A stretch of DNA of 64,000 nucleotides, taken from the NCBI RefSeq assembly GCF_028736215.1, contig NZ_CP117883.1, positions 6,200,001 through 6,264,000 of the forward strand. Direction: 5' to 3'. Below are positions 9,667-18,306 of this stretch, one piece after another. This DNA comes from Mucilaginibacter sp. KACC 22773. Its GTDB lineage: Bacteria > Bacteroidota > Bacteroidia > Sphingobacteriales > Sphingobacteriaceae. A program made the position numbers and the translations under genes. The notes beneath the pieces are model-generated. The model saw only the letters and a list, made by a program, of their open reading frames with translations. It ran no database searches and had not been told where the DNA came from. Position 1 is the first letter of the stretch; every line of letters starts with the position of its first letter.

Positions 9667-9691
9667 TGTATTTTATGCAAAATAAAATACA
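9667..9691. promoter_or_regulatory. Perfect inverted repeat upstream of AraC gene (candidate operator)
   Basis: TGTATTTTAT and ATAAAATACA form a 10-bp perfect inverted repeat with a 5-base spacer, ending 12 bases before the AraC ATG at 9704. It could be an autoregulatory operator or a leader hairpin covering the start region. Its dyad symmetry is more like a dimeric repressor site than the direct repeats usual for AraC proteins. Confidence 0.4.
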
Positions 9692-9703
9692 CTATCTTTC
9701 CAT

Positions 9704-10522
9704 ATGCAGCACCAAGAATTTGCGCCTCCCGAAGAGTTACAAGATTCCATAAAATGTTTTTGGTACAACAGCAGAGACTTCGGGGAACAGCTATCTGATT
9801 TTGAAGTACAACCCGATGGCTATGCCGAAATTATTTTTCATTTCGGGAACGGTTGCAGCATTGCCCGGGATGGCAGCTTGCAGCCATTGCCATCGCCGTT
9901 CATGATGGGGCTGCTCAACCAGCCTGTTGTTTTTTACGCCAAAAACCGCCTGGAAATTATTGCCATCAGGTGCTTTCCCTGGACAGTGTTCGATTTACTT
10001 GGGCTGCAGGCGGTTAAAGGCGGTGTGCACATGTTTGAGCATCCTATTGCGCAGCTTCACCCAACGTTAAAAAACTGCATTGAAGCCGGCAGGATAGATG
10101 AAGCACTGTCCGTGATAAAACAATATTTCCTTAATGCCCGGTCGGCGGTTGCAGCCAACAGTATGCTATTTAAAGCAGGAGTTGCGATGAGCAAAGCAAA
10201 GGGTACCATGCCGGTAAGCCAGGTAGCGGCAGCGGCCCATGCCACCGTTCGTACGCTGGAACGGAACTTTAAGCAATCGTCTGGCCACACGGTTAAAGAT
10301 GTGTCCGGTTTAATGCGTTTTGAGCAGGTACGTAACCAATTATGGCTTTACCCGGATATCAACCTCGCCGGTTTAGCCCATGAACTCGGTTATACAGATC
10401 AATCTCACCTAAGCCGCGAGTTTAAGCGGTACAGCGGCAGTACGCCAGCCGCCTTCGCTCGGAAAGCAAAGCAAGGAAAGCCTCCTGTAGGCAACGATTT
10501 TGTCGCGTTTGTACAAGCCTGA
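9704..10522 (+). CDS. AraC-family transcriptional regulator
   Basis: A 272-residue regulator with an N-terminal cupin-like sensing domain (DGYAEIIFHFGNG, YAKNRLEIIAIRCFPW; the DUF6597 type common in Bacteroidota) and a C-terminal double helix-turn-helix. The HTH region includes SQVAAAAHATVRTLERNFKQ and LAHELGYTDQSHLSREFKRY, the usual AraC signature. The start at 9704 is the first ATG and gives full family length. The FAD monooxygenase gene starts 41 bases after its stop on the same strand, so they are probably co-transcribed and the monooxygenase may be under its control. Confidence 0.9.
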   Translation: MQHQEFAPPEELQDSIKCFWYNSRDFGEQLSDFEVQPDGYAEIIFHFGNGCSIARDGSLQPLPSPFMMGLLNQPVVFYAKNRLEIIAIRCFPWTVFDLLGLQAVKGGVHMFEHPIAQLHPTLKNCIEAGRIDEALSVIKQYFLNARSAVAANSMLFKAGVAMSKAKGTMPVSQVAAAAHATVRTLERNFKQSSGHTVKDVSGLMRFEQVRNQLWLYPDINLAGLAHELGYTDQSHLSREFKRYSGSTPAAFARKAKQGKPPVGNDFVAFVQA

Positions 10523-10563
10523 AACAGCGGCATTGCTGAATTTTGTGTATCAAATCATTCCAT

Positions 10564-12111
10564 ATGAAAGTTACACTTGAAGGCGATAAATCAGCACAAA
10601 ATAATTCTATCTACGATGTGATAGTTTCCGGCGCCGGGCCTGTAGGCCTGTTCCTGGCCTGCGAACTGGCCCTGGCCAAACGTTCGGTATTGATACTGGA
10701 AAAAGCCGAGAACCCGCACTCACCACTAAAACAATTACCATTCGGGATCCGGGGGCTCTCGGCACCTACTATCGAGGCGCTGTACCGGCGTGGATTGCTA
10801 CAACAACTTGAGGTACACAAGCGCCTTAAAAATCCTCATCAAAATGCCGGGCAAGGGTTGCGGCGGCAGGTGGGGCATTTTGCCGGCATTCCGTTTCATG
10901 AAGGCGATATTGACACTAATCAATGGACGAATCGTCTGCCCGGCTCAACAGATACCAGCTTAATTTCTGAAATGGCGGAGCTTGAAACTGTACTGGCCCG
11001 TCGCGCCGAGACTCTTGGCGTAGAACTCAAGCGTGGCCTTGCCGTTACTGACATTCATCAAACCGAAGACCGAGTAACTGTTCAGTCTGGCGAACAATCT
11101 TTTCAAGGTAAATGGCTGGTAGGTTGCGATGGAAGCCGTAGCGTTGTTCGCAAGTTGGGCGGTTTTGAATTTGCGGGCACCGAGCCTGAATTTACCGGCT
11201 ACACCACCCGTATTGACATTGCCGATCCTGAGAAGCTAAAACCGGGCCGGAACGTGACGCCCAGGGGCATGTACCTCCAATCTCAGCCAGGTTACCTAAT
11301 GATACAGGATTTTGATGGCGGGGCATTTCATGGCTCAGAAAAACCAATAACCCGTGAACACGTGCAGGAGGTGTTACGCCGTATTTCGGATACCGATGTT
11401 ACCATCAATATCCTGCATATTGCAACCACGTGGACCGACAGGGCACGACAGGCCACAACCTACCGCAACCGACGGATACTTTTAGCCGGCGATGCAGCTC
11501 ACATTCATTCGCCGTTGGGAGGCCAGGGGCTTAACCTTGGGCTTGGCGATGCCATGAACCTGGGCTGGAAACTTGCTGCAACTATCCAGAATAAAGCGCC
11601 GGAAGGCCTGCTGAACAGTTATAATACCGAACGGCACCCAATTGGCGCACAGGTTTTGGATTGGTCGCGCGCGCAGGTTGCCATCATGAAACCAAGCCCG
11701 GGAGCCCGCGCGCTACAAGCAATTATGCGCGACCTAATGAATACGCGCGATGGCGCCACCTATTTTGCAGGACGTGTTTGGGGTGTTTCCACCCACTATG
11801 ATCTTGGCGGTCATCACCCCCTGGCAGGCTACAGTGTCCCCAACTTTGAGCTGGGGGATGGTACAAAAATTGGCGAGCTTATGCACGATGGCATGGGAAT
11901 ACTGCTGGATTTTGATGCCAACACTTCGCTTAAAACTTTAGCGGGGGAATATAGCGACCGGATGAAATACATCTCGGGTACCACAAAAGAGCGATTAGGT
12001 GTAAGCGCCGCGCTGATACGCCCGGATGGGATTATCGCGTGGGCTGCTTCGGGCGCCCCGGATTATAGTGAACTGCAAATGGTTGTGGCTCGCTGGTTTG
12101 TTGGTAGTTAA
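10564..12111 (+). CDS. FAD-dependent aromatic-type monooxygenase (PHBH fold)
   Basis: Group A flavin monooxygenase that would hydroxylate an aromatic or polyketide-like small molecule using NAD(P)H and oxygen. Motifs: dinucleotide-binding GAGPVGLFLA near the N-terminus, VGCDGSRSVVR (DG motif) mid-protein, and LLAGDAAHIHSPLGGQGLN (GD motif). The C-terminal part has the thioredoxin-like tail seen in the larger PHBH subgroup (LIRPDGIIAWAA). The ATG at 10564 is preferred over an upstream TTG at 10543 because the family fold starts shortly after it. Length 515 residues is normal. It may serve tetracycline-like or rifampicin-like xenobiotic hydroxylation, but nothing here fixes the substrate. Confidence 0.88.
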   Translation: MKVTLEGDKSAQNNSIYDVIVSGAGPVGLFLACELALAKRSVLILEKAENPHSPLKQLPFGIRGLSAPTIEALYRRGLLQQLEVHKRLKNPHQNAGQGLRRQVGHFAGIPFHEGDIDTNQWTNRLPGSTDTSLISEMAELETVLARRAETLGVELKRGLAVTDIHQTEDRVTVQSGEQSFQGKWLVGCDGSRSVVRKLGGFEFAGTEPEFTGYTTRIDIADPEKLKPGRNVTPRGMYLQSQPGYLMIQDFDGGAFHGSEKPITREHVQEVLRRISDTDVTINILHIATTWTDRARQATTYRNRRILLAGDAAHIHSPLGGQGLNLGLGDAMNLGWKLAATIQNKAPEGLLNSYNTERHPIGAQVLDWSRAQVAIMKPSPGARALQAIMRDLMNTRDGATYFAGRVWGVSTHYDLGGHHPLAGYSVPNFELGDGTKIGELMHDGMGILLDFDANTSLKTLAGEYSDRMKYISGTTKERLGVSAALIRPDGIIAWAASGAPDYSELQMVVARWFVGS

Positions 12112-12177
12112 AGGAGGCAAGTAATCACCTCCATTACCATCCTTTTATATATCCTTTTTGATAAAAAAAATATTCAC

Positions 12178-14832
12178 TTACCTCTGAAAATGATAATCGC
12201 CGCCCTTAACCGAAACTTTTTGATAGGTTTTCCCCAACACATCGGGCACAAAAATATCAGCAGTTGTGTTTTGTGGGATGGTAACCGACATATCAAGCTT
12301 GCCACCTTCTATTTTCCACTTACTGCTGATGTGTCCGTACGGGCAATCGTAACCGCCCTCGGCCCAGGTTAGGCCGCCGCCTATTGCCGGCTTAATGATT
12401 ATTTTTTTATAACCCGCCTCTCCTGCCTGTATGCCGGCTATGTTTTGATACATCCAATCGCCAATGGCGCCATAAGCGTAATGGTTGTAGGAGTTCATAG
12501 ACGATTCCTCGAAGCTGCCATCGGTCCTGATGCCATCCCATCTTTCCCAAATGGTTGTGGCCCCAGCCTTTATGGGGTATAACCACGACGGATAGGTATC
12601 CTGTAACAACAACCTGTAAGCCACATCGGCATGACCAAACTTGCTGAGGGCATCGCAAAGGTATGGGGTACCTAAAAAGCCAGTTGTAAGGTGGTAATCA
12701 TACTGCTTTATATTTTTAACCAGCCGTTCGGCTGCTTGTTGCCTTAGGGCTACAGGTAGCATGTCAAACTCAAGCGCCAGCACGTAGGCTGTTTGTGTAT
12801 CAGATGATATCAACCCATTTGGCGTAACGTATTCGTTTATAAAGGCATTTTTTATCCTTTGCAATAATTGCGTATAATACTGCTCGTCGGCCTTTTTGTT
12901 CAGAATTTTGGCGCTGTTAAGTAAAAGCTGTGTTGAGTGGGCATAGAAACACTGGGCTATTAAATATTTATTGGTTATGGCAGATGTACCGTCCCTGTCG
13001 TTGTTAACGCTGTAAAACAGCCAGTCGCCGAAATGATTTCCGGTAACCCAAAGGTCGTTTTTGGTTTGCTTTTCAATGTACTTAACCCAGGCTTTCATAC
13101 TCGCGTACTGATTTTCCAAAACCTGTTTATCACCATAAGCCGAGTACACCGTCCACGGTACAATGGTTGATACATCGCCCCAGCCGGTACTGCCGCCAAC
13201 TTCATTATTGCCGTTAGTAAAAACATCGGGGATGATGTAAGGGATACTTCCGCTGGGGTACTGGTCGGCCGCCACATCTTTAAGCCACTTGGTAAAAAAG
13301 TTGTGCACATTCATGTTGTACGATGCCGTGCGCGAAAAAACCTGCGCATCCCCTGTCCAGCCCAGCCGTTCATCGCGTTGCGGGCAATCAGTAGGCACAT
13401 CTAAAAAATTCCCCCTTTGCCCCCATTGAATATTGTGCTGTAATTGGTTAAGCGATGGGTTTGAGCATGCAAAATTCCCCGTAACCTTCATGTCTGAATA
13501 TAAGGCTATCCCGGTAAAATCGGCGGGGTTTAATTCGCCTTTAATGCCTGCTATCTTAATATACCTGAAACCCTGCCAGGTAAACTGCGGCTCGAAAGTT
13601 TGCTTGCTGTTATCTTTTAAAATGTAAATATTCTGGGCTTTGGCGGCACGCAGGTTTTCGGTATAAAAATTACCGGCCTTATCTAACACCTCGGCGTGTG
13701 ATATCATAACGGAATCGCCGGCATGGCCCTGAACGGTAACTTTTACCCAACCTACCAGGTTTTGACCAAAATCGATCACTTTTTCGCCGCGGGGGGTGGT
13801 GATGATTTTAACAGGCTTAAATATTTCATGCTGCCTAACCGGTTCATTGATGGTGGCAACCAGGTTGTTTTTATCCAGGGTCTGTACATTTACACCCTGC
13901 CAATCCCGGTCGTTAAAACCGGCCTCCGACCAACCCTGCCGGGCAAGCCGGGTATCCAGGATACATCCATCGTAAATTTCGGCAAAGCGCAGGGCGCCGG
14001 TTGATGACTTCCAGCTTTCGTCGGATACAATCAGCTTTTCGGTGCCATCGGTGTAAACTATTTTAATTTGCAGCAAAAGCGCAAGGGTTTTCCCATAAAA
14101 ATCCGACCGTGGATTGTACGGACCCAGCGGGCTGCGGTACCAGCCACTGCCAAGCGCCACTCCAATAGCGTTATCGCCCGATTTTAAAAGATCCTTGACA
14201 TCATAAGCCTGATATTGCAGCCTTTTGTTGTAGCTTGTCCACCCGGGTGTCAGGTAGGCATCACCCACCTTTTTGCCATTGATTTGAGCCTCATAAAAGC
14301 CATGAGATGTGATGTAGGCCGTTGCCTTTCTAATCTGTTTGTTTAACGAAAAACCGGTCCTTAGTAACGGAACCGGGCCATTCACTGCATCGGGAGTTGA
14401 AGGGCCTATCCATTTTGCCTGCCAATCGGCCTGGGATAATAGCCCCATCGTCCATAAGGCAGGTTCACTCCAGGAAGATTGTTTGCCGCTGACGTCCCAG
14501 GTCCTTACCTTCCATGAATAACTATGCCCCGATTGCAAAGTTTTGCCCCCGTATGGCACATACAACGTTTGGCTTGATAAAACCTTACCGCTTGACCATA
14601 AACTAACGGATTTGCCACCTTCCGCATCAATAGCATCTACCTGCACCTCGTAAGCAGCCTGGCTATTGGCCTTGCTGCCATTTGCGGCCAGCTGCCAGCT
14701 AAACCGTGGGCTGCGGGCATCAATGCTGATGGGGTTTTTCTGATCTTCGGTTAACAGATTGGTGACGGTTACCTGTGCTGTACCAATTTTGCATACTAAT
14801 AAAAAACAGGTCGTGGCAAGGGTTATTCTCAT
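12178..14832 (-). CDS. GH78 alpha-L-rhamnosidase, secreted
   Basis: Family 78 inverting alpha-L-rhamnosidase of 884 residues. Signal peptide 1-19 (ends GTA/Q). Domain order: N-terminal fibronectin-like domain (about 22-130), a jelly-roll domain with YITSHGFYEAQINGKKVGDAYLTPGW (about 173-199), a second beta-sandwich with IDFGQNLVGWV, then an (alpha/alpha)6 barrel. Family catalytic motif DCPQRDERLGWTGDAQ lies at about 482-497, and TTIWERWDGI carries the downstream acidic residue. It is the last gene on the minus strand of locus A, more than 1 kb from the GH92 gene, so it probably has its own promoter. It convergently faces the monooxygenase gene; a weak GGAGG/CCTCC hairpin (12113-12132) lies between them. 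Confidence 0.95.
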   Translation of the reverse strand: MRITLATTCFLLVCKIGTAQVTVTNLLTEDQKNPISIDARSPRFSWQLAANGSKANSQAAYEVQVDAIDAEGGKSVSLWSSGKVLSSQTLYVPYGGKTLQSGHSYSWKVRTWDVSGKQSSWSEPALWTMGLLSQADWQAKWIGPSTPDAVNGPVPLLRTGFSLNKQIRKATAYITSHGFYEAQINGKKVGDAYLTPGWTSYNKRLQYQAYDVKDLLKSGDNAIGVALGSGWYRSPLGPYNPRSDFYGKTLALLLQIKIVYTDGTEKLIVSDESWKSSTGALRFAEIYDGCILDTRLARQGWSEAGFNDRDWQGVNVQTLDKNNLVATINEPVRQHEIFKPVKIITTPRGEKVIDFGQNLVGWVKVTVQGHAGDSVMISHAEVLDKAGNFYTENLRAAKAQNIYILKDNSKQTFEPQFTWQGFRYIKIAGIKGELNPADFTGIALYSDMKVTGNFACSNPSLNQLQHNIQWGQRGNFLDVPTDCPQRDERLGWTGDAQVFSRTASYNMNVHNFFTKWLKDVAADQYPSGSIPYIIPDVFTNGNNEVGGSTGWGDVSTIVPWTVYSAYGDKQVLENQYASMKAWVKYIEKQTKNDLWVTGNHFGDWLFYSVNNDRDGTSAITNKYLIAQCFYAHSTQLLLNSAKILNKKADEQYYTQLLQRIKNAFINEYVTPNGLISSDTQTAYVLALEFDMLPVALRQQAAERLVKNIKQYDYHLTTGFLGTPYLCDALSKFGHADVAYRLLLQDTYPSWLYPIKAGATTIWERWDGIRTDGSFEESSMNSYNHYAYGAIGDWMYQNIAGIQAGEAGYKKIIIKPAIGGGLTWAEGGYDCPYGHISSKWKIEGGKLDMSVTIPQNTTADIFVPDVLGKTYQKVSVKGGDYHFQR

Positions 14833-14873
14833 ATATAGGTTAATGTTTTTATTGTCTAATGTCGACCATCAAA

Positions 14874-14891
14874 AACCGGGATAGCCCGGTT
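14874..14891. promoter_or_regulatory. Short GC-rich hairpin upstream of GH78
   Basis: AACCGGG-atag-CCCGGTT forms a 7-bp stem 42 bases upstream of the GH78 ATG. It would sit in the 5' leader of that mRNA. Function unknown; it could also be a remnant of an intergenic repeat. Confidence 0.3.
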
Positions 14892-15135
14892 AGCGGCCAT
14901 GCTGGCATAGTTTGTTTTCCAACTTCATCTTTATCCTTCAGAAGCAAATGGGTTATCACAGGCTTTATTGGTTCACTCGCCACAAAGGGCATAACCGGTT
15001 GTTAAAAGCCAAAACAATTCAATTACAATCACTCGAAACAATACGTATTCAACAATATTTTATCATTGGTTGCCAACCTGGCAATTCGATAGATTATAAA
15101 TGGTTAATCAAAATTAAATTAAGCAGATATGATAA

Positions 15136-15288
15136 CCGTCCCTTTCTGTCCTGCAAGACAGAGAGCTTTTGTATAGCTATTCGCTGTTCAATAATGATGC
15201 TCCTTTTGAGGCGGTACGACAGGGAGTAAATTTTAGAGCAATTCAAAAATCGGGTATCCCTTTTATTATTTTAAGTCGGATTGTATAG
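15136..15288 (+). pseudogene. Possible decayed gene fragment (receiver-domain-like)
   Basis: A start-less open stretch translating to pieces such as YSLFNNDAPFEAVR and KSGIPFIILS, ending at TAG 15286-15288. The pattern weakly recalls the middle of a response-regulator receiver domain (DYSLP...SGxxxPFIIVSG). No start codon and no full domain, so this is at most a remnant; chance similarity is quite possible. Confidence 0.2.
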
Positions 15289-15344
15289 GTAACACAGATG
15301 CGGTTACTGATTAGTTTCTAAAGATATTCTTTGTTGACACGTCC

Positions 15345-15607
15345 GGGCTTGTTCTACACGAATCAGAGGCATAGCCTCGGCCAATCTCGTAGCCCCGGGT
15401 TTTAACCCGGGGACAGAAACGAAGAAAACGATTGAGAGCCGTAGGTTCGACCCATATGAGCAATGCGTATATATCGTTTGAGCAAAATTGAAATACGTGG
15501 ATTTACCCCAAAATATGGTCCGTGCCGATGGCACTCTTGTTATGCTTTGGCCAATCATCCACGGGTTGAAACCCGTGGCTACAATATGTGTCGGGCCGAT
15601 GGCCCTT
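15345..15607. repeat. Multi-hairpin intergenic repeat element (REP-like)
   Basis: A compact element made of five short perfect hairpins: GAGGC/GCCTC (15366-15378), CCCCGGGTT/AACCCGGGG (15393-15412), GTGCCGATGGCAC (15522-15534), CCACGGGTT/AACCCGTGG (15559-15578) and GGGCCGATGGCCC (15593-15605). Related hairpins differ by paired changes that keep the stems. No coding potential. It is related in style to the element at 62983-63075. Confidence 0.7.
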
Positions 15608-15761
15608 AGAAATAATTATGTAAAAGCTAATTGAAATCGAACAACCATACAAACCATCATAGAGCCCTTTTTATTGAAGAATAAAGTTGTTGCATAATTT
15701 AGCTTGGCGGCATTAAGCCAAAACTTATTAGCTGTGTAGGAAATCGCGTTTTAAATTTATA

Positions 15762-15838
15762 AGATTTAATTCGCGCAACGATGCAGAGACGCAAAGTGAT
15801 TTGCTTATTTTTCTTTTGCGACTTTGCGCGAAAAATCT
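15762..15838. repeat. Imperfect inverted repeat
   Basis: AGATTT...CGCGCAA on the left pairs with TTGCGCG...ATCT on the right, with GCAAAGT/ACTTTGC pairing inside. It has the form of the common Bacteroidota intergenic palindromes. The remaining intergenic sequence (14892-15135, 15608-15761, 15839-15968) shows nothing else I can name. Confidence 0.5.
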
Positions 15839-15968
15839 AATAACTTGATACCATTGATGCCTATATAGCACAATATAGTTGATCATGAAATCTTAAACGC
15901 AATTTGCCCTTTTTATTGAATGGATAAGGTCGTTGTCTATTTTTATTTGACTTACCCTTATTCAAGTT

Positions 15969-18254
15969 TTACCGGCCAGGCTGATATTGAGGTTGTGTCG
16001 CCCATTTAGCATCCGGCGTATCCTGCATAAAAAATTCCAGGCTGCCGCCTTTCATGATCTCTTTATAGCTGATATAATTACTCAGGCTTAGCTTCCCGTT
16101 CCACTTAACCTGGTAAATGTATGCTGAAGTTTTACTTTTCTTGTGGCAGGTTATGGTTGTGCTCTTCCCGTTGGGCAGCTTCAATATTACTTTATCAAAA
16201 ATTGGCGAACATAATACAAATTGGCCTGATACCGGGTTTACCGGATAAAAACCCATAGATGCAAACATATACCAGGCCGACATCTGCCCCGCGTCGTCAT
16301 TACCTCCCAAACCACCCGGACCATCACTATATTCCGTTGCAAGTACTTCGCGAACCTGCTGCTGGGTCTTCCAGGGCGCTGGGGTATAATTGTACATAAA
16401 AGGGATTTGATGACCCGGTTCATTACCATGCCAGTATTCTTTTTTCAAAAATAAATTATCCAATGCCGATTCCAGTTTGGCTGGGCCGCCCATTAGTTTT
16501 GCAAGACCCGGAATATCCTGGGGTACATAAAAAGTATATTGGCGGGGCGTACCCTCGGTAATATAGCTTTCTTTTTTGTCGGGGTTGTAATCCGTTATCC
16601 AATTGCCATTGGCGTAGCGGCCCCGTACCATGCCTGTTGCCGGGTCAAATACGTTTTTATAGTAGCCTGCCCGCCTGGTCAATGATTTATAATCTGCTGT
16701 TTTACCTAATTTCCGGGCGAATTGCGATAAGGCATAATCATCATAAGCATACTCCATAGTACGGCTAACCTGCTCTTTTTTATGGAAGGCATCGGGTACG
16801 CTATCTTCCAGCGGTATGTAGTGATATTTTAAATAGCTGTCCAGTGCACGGCGGCCTTTGCCTTCTACATAATCGGCTTTATTGGCCGGTATGTCAAATG
16901 CGTTGTGCCGCAATAAACCATATGCTTCGTTTACATCATAGTCGCGGATGCCCTTAAGATAGGCCGAGCTAATTACCGACGCCGTGTGATCGCCTATCAT
17001 TTCTGATGTATAATTGTTCCAGCAGGGGAATATAGGCATCCAGCCTCCTTGCCTGCCTTTAATAATCAGAGACCGTACCAGGTCATTTACAAAGGCAGGT
17101 TTCAATATTTCATACAAAGGAATTTCGGCCCGGTAAATATCCCACATCGAAAAATCATCGTAGTAATTGCCCTTTGCCAGCTTTGCGTTTTTATAGCCGG
17201 TAGCAAACATAGGGTAGCTCCCATCTACATCGCTAAACAGGCGGGGCTGCTGCATGGTGTGATAATAGGCCGTGTAAAAAATATTTTTATCCTTCAGGTT
17301 ATCGGTAGCTACACTAATTTGACTTAAGGTTTTTTGCCAAACCTCCTTACAGGTTACAACTGCTTTGTCAAAATCAAACCCGGGCATTTCGGCCTGTAAA
17401 TTTCTACGGGCGCCATCCAGGCTTGTAAATGATGTACCTATACGGATTACCAGCTTTTCGCCCTTGTTCATTTTAAAGCCAACAAAAGCGCCTAAGCCCG
17501 GCATGTCTTTCAGGCTTGTGGCCGATAAAATCTTCTCCCCGGTAAAAGTCCCCTCGCGATCGGCCTGTTTTTCAAACCGGATTACAAAAAAGCCATTAAA
17601 ACCCGCGCTTTTGCCCCATCCCTGGTAAATGCGATGCGCCGGGTTATAACCGCATATTTCTCCGCGTTGGGTATCCACCTTTATGTAGCCTTCGTGCCTG
17701 TCGCTGTTGGGCGTAATCAGTAAATAAAGGCTATCGGCCTTTTCCATCGTAAACTGCATTATACCACAGCGTGGGGTGGCGGTTACGGCGGCACGCAAGC
17801 CATATTCAGCTAAATTAACCTGGTATAAATAGGGGGTTAACAGCTCGTCGGTGTGTTTAAATAAGGTTTGGTAATTGTTGGTTTTTAATTTCCCGGTTAT
17901 GGGCATAATGGTAAAGCTGCCGTAATCCTGCGTACATGAACCACTTAACCAATGCGAGCCGCGCAGGCCATAAAACAGGCTGTCTTTATAAAGATATGGC
18001 GGAACGCACTTATTTTCCGTTGCCTGGGTTTCGGGCGTCCACTGCGTCATGGCAAAGGGTGTGGTTACGGCAGGGATAGTGTTAGCCTGCGAGGCCCCGT
18101 AGCCCGAACCGTGCTTTATTGCCGATGCCGTTGTGGCAACAGCGGTACCGGCCAGTGACTGTACATATTTAACAACATCCTGCGCAAATGCGGATGCCGA
18201 AATAGCCAGCAGCAAAAAAGTAAAAAATAAACGTCGCGCTTTAAATAGTATCAT
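15969..18254 (-). CDS. GH92 alpha-mannosidase, secreted (locus A)
   Basis: Calcium-dependent inverting exo-alpha-mannosidase, usually acting on alpha-1,2 or 1,3 mannose. 761 residues with a signal peptide at 1-24 (ends AFAQ). The N-terminal beta-sandwich starts with the family pattern near GSGYGASQANTIPAVTTPFAMTQW in split form (GYGASQANT, PAVTTPFAM); the helical barrel carries NYYDDFSMWDIYR, GDHTASVISSAY, and the C-terminal GGLGGNDDAGQMSAWYMF, which holds the family NDD/G pattern around the catalytic acids. It lies 52 bases after the acetyltransferase gene, so it belongs to the GH89-acetyltransferase-GH92 transcription unit. Locus B has a larger relative at 34650-37928. Confidence 0.93.
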   Translation of the reverse strand: MILFKARRLFFTFLLLAISASAFAQDVVKYVQSLAGTAVATTASAIKHGSGYGASQANTIPAVTTPFAMTQWTPETQATENKCVPPYLYKDSLFYGLRGSHWLSGSCTQDYGSFTIMPITGKLKTNNYQTLFKHTDELLTPYLYQVNLAEYGLRAAVTATPRCGIMQFTMEKADSLYLLITPNSDRHEGYIKVDTQRGEICGYNPAHRIYQGWGKSAGFNGFFVIRFEKQADREGTFTGEKILSATSLKDMPGLGAFVGFKMNKGEKLVIRIGTSFTSLDGARRNLQAEMPGFDFDKAVVTCKEVWQKTLSQISVATDNLKDKNIFYTAYYHTMQQPRLFSDVDGSYPMFATGYKNAKLAKGNYYDDFSMWDIYRAEIPLYEILKPAFVNDLVRSLIIKGRQGGWMPIFPCWNNYTSEMIGDHTASVISSAYLKGIRDYDVNEAYGLLRHNAFDIPANKADYVEGKGRRALDSYLKYHYIPLEDSVPDAFHKKEQVSRTMEYAYDDYALSQFARKLGKTADYKSLTRRAGYYKNVFDPATGMVRGRYANGNWITDYNPDKKESYITEGTPRQYTFYVPQDIPGLAKLMGGPAKLESALDNLFLKKEYWHGNEPGHQIPFMYNYTPAPWKTQQQVREVLATEYSDGPGGLGGNDDAGQMSAWYMFASMGFYPVNPVSGQFVLCSPIFDKVILKLPNGKSTTITCHKKSKTSAYIYQVKWNGKLSLSNYISYKEIMKGGSLEFFMQDTPDAKWATQPQYQPGR

Positions 18255-18269
18255 ATAGCCCCCTCTAAA

Positions 18270-18288
18270 TCTCCCCCGGCAGGGGAGA
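18270..18288. repeat. Small palindrome between acetyltransferase and GH92 genes
   Basis: TCTCCCC-cggca-GGGGAGA, followed on the plus strand by a T-run. It matches a frequent Bacteroidota intergenic palindrome type; a similar one lies at 39620-39717. On the minus-strand transcript it would be an intercistronic hairpin. Confidence 0.45.
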
Positions 18289-18306
18289 CTTTTTTGAAAT
18301 GAATTG

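Noticed and set aside
10543-10563. TTG start for the FAD monooxygenase
   Set aside because: ATG at 10564 is closer to the FAD-binding domain and a better start codon.
15136-15288. A functional response regulator
   Set aside because: Only a short start-less fragment with weak resemblance; kept only as a low-confidence remnant.
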